Of a stretch of DNA of 64,000 bases, positions 60,701 through 64,000 are shown in pieces (position 1 is the stretch's first letter; each line of letters starts with the position of its first letter). The position numbers and the translations under genes are program-made. Below the pieces are notes generated by a model. The model did no database searches. It was given only the letters and a program-made list of their open reading frames with translations, and was not told the origin of the DNA. The stretch spans positions 3,348,001-3,412,000 of the forward strand of contig OZ244843.1 of the NCBI GenBank assembly GCA_965220715.1, read 5' to 3'. Source of the DNA: Bin5 sp965220715. Lineage in GTDB: Bacteria; Chloroflexota; Anaerolineae; Caldilineales; Caldilineaceae.

Positions 60701-61557
60701 CAGAATCGGCCGCTCTTGTCCGGGAACAGGCCTGGCAAAAAGTGCTGGCCGGCTAAAAGCTCCAGGACGAACTTGGCTGCATGACTCCAGAACAACAGAT
60801 CGTTGCCTAGACGGGCGTGCCGAAACAACGTGGTAGAGGAAGGAAGTTCAATAAGCCGCTGATTTGTGAATCGGCTGAGGAAGGCCAGAGTGTGGAAGGG
60901 ATCCAGCGTCAATCCTGTGACCTGCCACGGCTCCAACCTGTATGGCGTTTGGTCGCCCGACAAAGCGTTGACACCTTTCTGGAAGGATCCCAGGCGTGTT
61001 TGCGGGCGTCCATTTTGGCTGGGCAGCCAAACGCTTGCCGTGGCAGGACTACCCATCAAACTGGTCAACTCGCTCGTAGTCGCCAGCTGGCGCAGTATCT
61101 GGCGCAGCCCCCCTACCGGCATCTGCGCAGGATGGGAGGGAATCTTGCCGTTGCCCCGTGAACCTTGAGAATGTGCGCTGTTCCTGCCTTCGGCCGGCAC
61201 CGCAGCCTCGGCGGGACCTGCCCCCCCATCGTCCAGCGACCCTCCGTTTTCGCCGGATTCGCGCTCTTCCCAGACGCTGGGCGGATCATGGTTTTCTCCC
61301 CAAAGAAATAACCGCGGACCCCCTTCAGGAGCGGACACACTGGACGGTTCAGACCGACCACGCGCGCCCGGCTCGGTTGCGGCGCTCTTAACGCCTCTGC
61401 CTTCCGCTCGCAAGCGGGACAGTTGCTCCTGCGTTGCCGAGGCATCCCCCTGACCTGAAGCACGAGAAATATGTGCCAGACCGTAGGCATCCTGCTCTTG
61501 TCCGTCTGTAGATTGTTTCCCAGATGTGAGCCAAGCAGCGTGAAAGGTGAAAGGCAT
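57724..61557 (-). CDS. SNF2-family DNA helicase (bacterial, SWIM-associated)
   Basis: This 1277-residue protein has a long N-terminal region typical of bacterial SNF2 proteins, with a gap near 120-230 of low-complexity composition. The ATPase core starts about 780: LRPYQRRGVGWLSFLRQLGL, Walker A DDMGLGKT at about 805, DEAQ box at about 919, and motif V/VI with VNLTRANHVFHFDRWWNP and ATDRAFRIGQ at about 1190-1205. It moves along DNA using ATP and is probably involved in repair or protein remodelling. It is paired with a SWIM protein downstream. Confidence 0.9.
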   Translation of the reverse strand: MPFTFHAAWLTSGKQSTDGQEQDAYGLAHISRASGQGDASATQEQLSRLRAEGRGVKSAATEPGARGRSEPSSVSAPEGGPRLFLWGENHDPPSVWEERESGENGGSLDDGGAGPAEAAVPAEGRNSAHSQGSRGNGKIPSHPAQMPVGGLRQILRQLATTSELTSLMGSPATASVWLPSQNGRPQTRLGSFQKGVNALSGDQTPYRLEPWQVTGLTLDPFHTLAFLSRFTNQRLIELPSSTTLFRHARLGNDLLFWSHAAKFVLELLAGQHFLPGLFPDKSGRFWAAWQPFLLEGSLRERLEFLVAAMPPICRAYDLETLNEAPPPGAILEHFIGVLINRAIRDWAPGNGGPNGRGQYPEAVPYPNSKQRPSVASSGSMWMDGLSGEEPLLQLPPQPAHQLYKRWIDWMEQLHSSVADSNFQVAFSLELQPDELGFPRPGREQGDGSPTPVTLNTWHLHFYLQDKDDPDLLIPAHKVWNENGQSIRIEGRRFDQPQERLLTGLGIASRLFAPIRESLRAPRPERAILSLEETYLFLKEIGPLLQSSGFGVIMPDWWTGRSRSRLGLRLRLGSSDGSDWEGDGQVAGRSRVRPQGPGQGHGSGTSLDLSGLIQFRWELTLGEQTLSREEFERLANLGSPLVRIGDEWLELDPEQVQAARQFIDRNETAGSMPLLQAVGLAQAFSRTEKDGTEGEQEPRPTPQSDWFRPNGLPVSRKGPATRMSALPAELTNDWEMVEGLTGPELPLEAVDADGWLGTALERLRGLDPIEEIQEPEGFVGTLRPYQRRGVGWLSFLRQLGLGACLADDMGLGKTIQAIALLLYSRQKARKQRESPNGRVEKESRPALLICPTSVVANWRHEIERFAPDLRFLLHHGSGRLSGEEFRSALSEHDMVITSFGIARRDIDMLEAQEWSDLILDEAQNIKNPSAKQTQAIRRLTGHFRAPTERTAAQPFRVALTGTPVENRLLELWSIMEFLNPGYLGKREHFRQQFVLPVERFNDEFAAADLRRMVQPFLLRRLKTDPTIISDLPEKNEMVVYCSLSKEQELLYTRVIEETIARVERSEGMQRRGLVLGLLLKLKQVTNHPAHYLGEKEPLEGRSGKLSRITEMLEEALAVGDRALVFTQFVEMGHLLRRHLMESLGQEALFLHGGTPAAKREQMVRSFQEDSDGAPIFVLSLRAGGVGVNLTRANHVFHFDRWWNPAVENQATDRAFRIGQQRSVQVYKFVVAGTLEEQIHKMIESKKDLAESIVNSGEDWLADIDTEGLRQMIALRSVS

Positions 61558-61866
61558 AACCTATATTGTACCCTGATTCGTCATGATCAGTCCAAACTCG
61601 ACATTGAATTCTGTTTACCAGAAAGAGGTACACTTACTGTTCAAGGTCCCTCTTTGGCCGGTCGCTCCCCTGCAAAAAAGCTTTTCCTCACCAACCACTC
61701 AATCCTCGAAGCGGAACCTGCCATAGTGCATCCAATGCGAAAACCTTGAGAAGTCTTCTCTCTTCGGTCGGGTTACACACTGGAATAGTGGTCGTATTGC
61801 CTCCCTTTACAAATTACAATTTTTTGCTGGCGCGCTAGAAGAACCGGTCTTCATATCGATTACACT
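61558..61866. other. Intergenic (309 bases)
   Basis: Between the SNF2 start and the fhs stop. No gene or strong hairpin; an AT-rich stretch around 61805-61830 could serve as terminator for fhs. It holds the promoter of the SNF2/SWIM pair. Confidence 0.3.
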
Positions 61867-63576
61867 TTAGAACAACCCGATCACCTGCCCGGTCTCCAGA
61901 TCGATGTCCACTTTCTGGGCCGCCGGCGTACTGCCAAGCCCCGGCATCGTTCGCATCTCTCCCAATAGCGGATAGACGAAACCGGCGCCGACGCTTGCTC
62001 GTACCTCCCGTACCGGCACCGTGAATCCGGTAGGCGCCCCCTTTAGCTTGGGATCGTGACTCAGGCTCAAATGTGTTTTCGCCATACAGATCGGCAGGTT
62101 GCCGAATCCGCTCTCTTCATACTGACGAATCTGCCGGTTGGCCAGCGCTGTGTACTCTACGCCTTCGGCCCCATAGATCGCAGTCGCAATCTTCTCCATC
62201 TTCGCCTTTAGCGGCTGATCAAGATCGTAAAGGAAGCGGAATTCGCTCGTCTCCTCTGCCGCTTCTACGACCGCCCGCGCCAAATCCTGCGCGCCGCCGC
62301 CGCCCTCCGCCCAATGGGTAGAGACCGCCCAACGCGCTCCTTCCTCTTCGGCAACCCGCCCAATCACATCGATTTCGCTCTGAAAGTCGCTGGCAAAACA
62401 GTTAATGCAGACAACCGGACTTACTCCATGTGCCCGCACGTTCTGAATCTGCTTGCGAAGATTCGCCGCGCCTTCGCTCACATCATCGGGATTCTCCAGC
62501 AGCATCGCCTCTGGCAAAGGTCGGCCGGGAACAACCCGGTACCGCCCTGTATGCGACTTCAACGCCCGCACCGTCGCCACCAGCACCGCCGCGTCCGGTC
62601 TCAGCCCGCTGTAGCGGCACTTGATATTGAAAAACTTCTCCGCGCCGATATCCGCGCCGAAGCCGGCCTCCGTAATCAAATAGTCCGCCGTCTTGATACC
62701 GATCAGATCGGCCAGTACCGAACTATTGCCGTGCGCAATGTTGGCGAACGGGCCGGCATGGACCAGCGCCGGCGTGTTCTCCAGCGTCTGGAAAATATTC
62801 GGCTTGATCGCCTCCTTCATCAATACCGTCATCGATCCCGCTGCCTGCAACTGCTCGGCAGTAACAGTTTGGCGCTTCCGATCTCTGCCGACCGTCACCC
62901 GGCTGAAGCGCGCCCGCATATCGGCCAGGCCCGTCGTCAGTGCCAGAATCGCCATCACCTCCGACGCCGCTGTAATGTCGAAGCCGGTCTGTCGCTGCGG
63001 CCCGTCGGACTTTGGGCCAAGGCCGCTGACGATATTGCGCAGACCCCGATCGTTTACGTCCATTACCCGCCGCCACATGATACTGTAGGGGTCAATCTCC
63101 AGCGCGTTTCCCTGGTAAATGTGCGCATCTATCATCGCTGCCAGAAGGTTGTTCGCCGCCGTCACCGCGTGCATGTCGCCGGTCATGTGCAGATTGAACT
63201 GTTCCATTGGCACAACCTGGCTGTAGCCGCCGCCCGCGGCGCCGCCCTTGATTCCGAAAGTCGGGCCCTGGCTCGGCTGGCGTATCGCCACCGTCGCCGT
63301 CTTGCCAATGTGGTGCATCCCCTGTCCCAGGCCGACCGTAGTTGTCGATTTGCCCTCGCCCAAGGGTGTTGGCGTAATCGCGGTCACCAGGACGTAACGT
63401 GCGTTCGGGCGATCAGCCAACCCTTTAATAGCCTCCAGCCGCACCTTTGCCATGTGGTCGCCGTGCAGTTCGATGTCCGACCTGCTCAGTCCCATCTTTT
63501 CCGCGATTTCCCAAATCGGCCGGAGGTCGGCAGCCTGGGCAATTTCGAGGTCGGAAGGCACAGCACGTCTGCTCAT
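61867..63576 (-). CDS. fhs: Formate-tetrahydrofolate ligase
   Basis: This 569-residue protein has the ATP motif TPLGEGKSTTTVGLGQ at about 67-82, then RQPSQGPTFGIKGGAAGGGY, MHLTGDMHAVTAANNLL, FNIKCRYSGLRPDAAVLVAT and FRFLYD. Length (usual 555-560) and motifs fit well. It joins formate to tetrahydrofolate for one-carbon metabolism or acetogenic/serine pathways. The ATG at 63576 follows AGGAG. It is downstream of the DUF2277 gene. Confidence 0.95.
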   Translation of the reverse strand: MSRRAVPSDLEIAQAADLRPIWEIAEKMGLSRSDIELHGDHMAKVRLEAIKGLADRPNARYVLVTAITPTPLGEGKSTTTVGLGQGMHHIGKTATVAIRQPSQGPTFGIKGGAAGGGYSQVVPMEQFNLHMTGDMHAVTAANNLLAAMIDAHIYQGNALEIDPYSIMWRRVMDVNDRGLRNIVSGLGPKSDGPQRQTGFDITAASEVMAILALTTGLADMRARFSRVTVGRDRKRQTVTAEQLQAAGSMTVLMKEAIKPNIFQTLENTPALVHAGPFANIAHGNSSVLADLIGIKTADYLITEAGFGADIGAEKFFNIKCRYSGLRPDAAVLVATVRALKSHTGRYRVVPGRPLPEAMLLENPDDVSEGAANLRKQIQNVRAHGVSPVVCINCFASDFQSEIDVIGRVAEEEGARWAVSTHWAEGGGGAQDLARAVVEAAEETSEFRFLYDLDQPLKAKMEKIATAIYGAEGVEYTALANRQIRQYEESGFGNLPICMAKTHLSLSHDPKLKGAPTGFTVPVREVRASVGAGFVYPLLGEMRTMPGLGSTPAAQKVDIDLETGQVIGLF

Positions 63577-63662
63577 GTTTAAGCTCCTGTATGTCTCAAA
63601 TCCTTGTGTCAACGACGGCGGGCTGGATCTCGGCCCCCTTTCTCATTGCCGCCCTTAGGGGC

Positions 63663-63863
63663 CTACCTGCTCTCCAGCTTGTCAAACAGTCGCCGCGTCG
63701 TCGCCGCGACTTCGTTTACAGCCTCATTGAATGCCCGCTCATTTGCCCTCGACGGCTTGCGATATCCGCTCACCTTACGTACAAATTGCAAGGCCGCCTC
63801 TCCGGTCTCCTGGTCCGTCGGCAAGCGTTCCGGCTGGCGCAATTTCCGTATGTTTCGACACAC
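63663..63863 (-). CDS. DUF2277 family protein
   Basis: This 66-residue protein matches DUF2277: start CRNIRKL, then AALQFVRKVSGYRKPSRANE and AFNEAVNEVAATTRRL. The family is conserved but uncharacterised. The GTG start at 63863 has AAGGAG eight bases upstream; the longer frame to 63917 is not needed. It lies 86 bases before fhs and may be in the same transcript. Confidence 0.85.
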   Translation of the reverse strand: MCRNIRKLRQPERLPTDQETGEAALQFVRKVSGYRKPSRANERAFNEAVNEVAATTRRLFDKLESR

Positions 63864-63948
63864 AATCTGCTCTCCTTCTGCGAACACACTCAAGTTGCCG
63901 CCACAACTTGTGGACATGGACCCGTCCCGCCCGGTTGAGACGTGCCGT

Positions 63949-64000
63949 TTAGCCCTCTGCCTGTGTAAAATTGCTCGAAATCATCCGCTCCGCCCGCAAT
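63949..64000 (-). CDS. Possible C-terminal end of a gene cut by the window edge
   Basis: A frame from base 63999 downward reads LRAERMISSNFTQAEG and stops at 63949. It looks plausible as the end of a minus-strand gene extending beyond the window, but 16 codons cannot prove it. Confidence 0.2.
   Translation of the reverse strand, partial: LRAERMISSNFTQAEG

Noticed and set aside
62314..63582. Long 422-codon frame antisense to fhs
   Set aside because: It mirrors fhs codon periodicity, is rich in Arg/His/Pro, lacks an RBS, and no family fits.
1..64000. CRISPR arrays, tRNA, rRNA, tmRNA
   Set aside because: I saw no regularly spaced repeats and no tRNA T-loop consensus (GGTTCGAATCC-like) in cloverleaf context; none reported.

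Overview
The window looks like a chromosomal segment of a Chloroflexota bacterium, probably Caldilineae-like. Reasons: lipoproteins with lipobox LAAC followed by acidic or Gly/Pro-rich linkers, Thr-Pro-Ala linkers after signal peptides, many minus-strand sugar and peptide ABC operons, an SNF2/SWIM pair, formate-tetrahydrofolate ligase and DUF2277. This is inference from gene content and style. No rRNA or tRNA was seen.

Region 1 (about 1-21.3 kb) is an accessory island of small, lower-GC, often decayed genes. It holds an HNH-nuclease tail at the left edge and two copies of a two-gene cassette (secreted staphylococcal-nuclease-like protein with lost catalytic residues, plus a two-TM zinc-ribbon protein). 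Each cassette has a similar structured leader. Three 34-bp promoter-like repeats stand before three consecutive minus-strand genes (TPR membrane protein, AbiU2-like HEPN protein, small membrane protein). There is an N-terminal remnant of a DNA methyltransferase and a complete methyltransferase-HNH fusion. An A+C-skewed plus-strand block carries a deoxyribosyltransferase-like protein, a small TM protein and a KAP P-loop NTPase. From 15 to 20.5 kb a duplicated array contains two SLATT-like two-TM proteins, each overlapped by a small disordered protein with a YDRGGS motif, plus DUF2513 copies and one complete and two broken IS1595-type transposases. The mix resembles a conflict or defence island with heavy decay and duplication.

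Region 2 (21.4-33.1 kb) is a single-direction minus-strand catabolic cluster. An oligopeptide-type ABC transporter (binding protein, two permeases, two ATPases) is followed by a beta-keto acid cleavage enzyme, a xylose-isomerase-like TIM barrel protein, a zinc alcohol dehydrogenase, an amidohydrolase, an unknown protein and a phytanoyl-CoA-type dioxygenase. Genes are closely spaced, so uptake and degradation of one substrate class is likely.

Region 3 (33.4-45.8 kb) starts with a small membrane protein, a nonsense-interrupted gene and a repeat-rich stretch. A sugar operon follows: two tandem solute-binding lipoproteins, two permeases, a GH4 glycosidase, an enolase-superfamily dehydratase and an SDR. 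No ATPase is encoded, so a shared one must be supplied elsewhere.

Region 4 (46.3-64 kb) holds an SH3-repeat lipid- or wall-facing protein with a HlyD-type adaptor, then a sugar/deoxysugar module (bifunctional aldolase/SDR, DUF169, aldo-keto reductase, fucose/arabinose-isomerase-like protein, SAF-domain oxidoreductase). A SWIM protein with an SNF2 helicase follows, and finally formate-tetrahydrofolate ligase with DUF2277.
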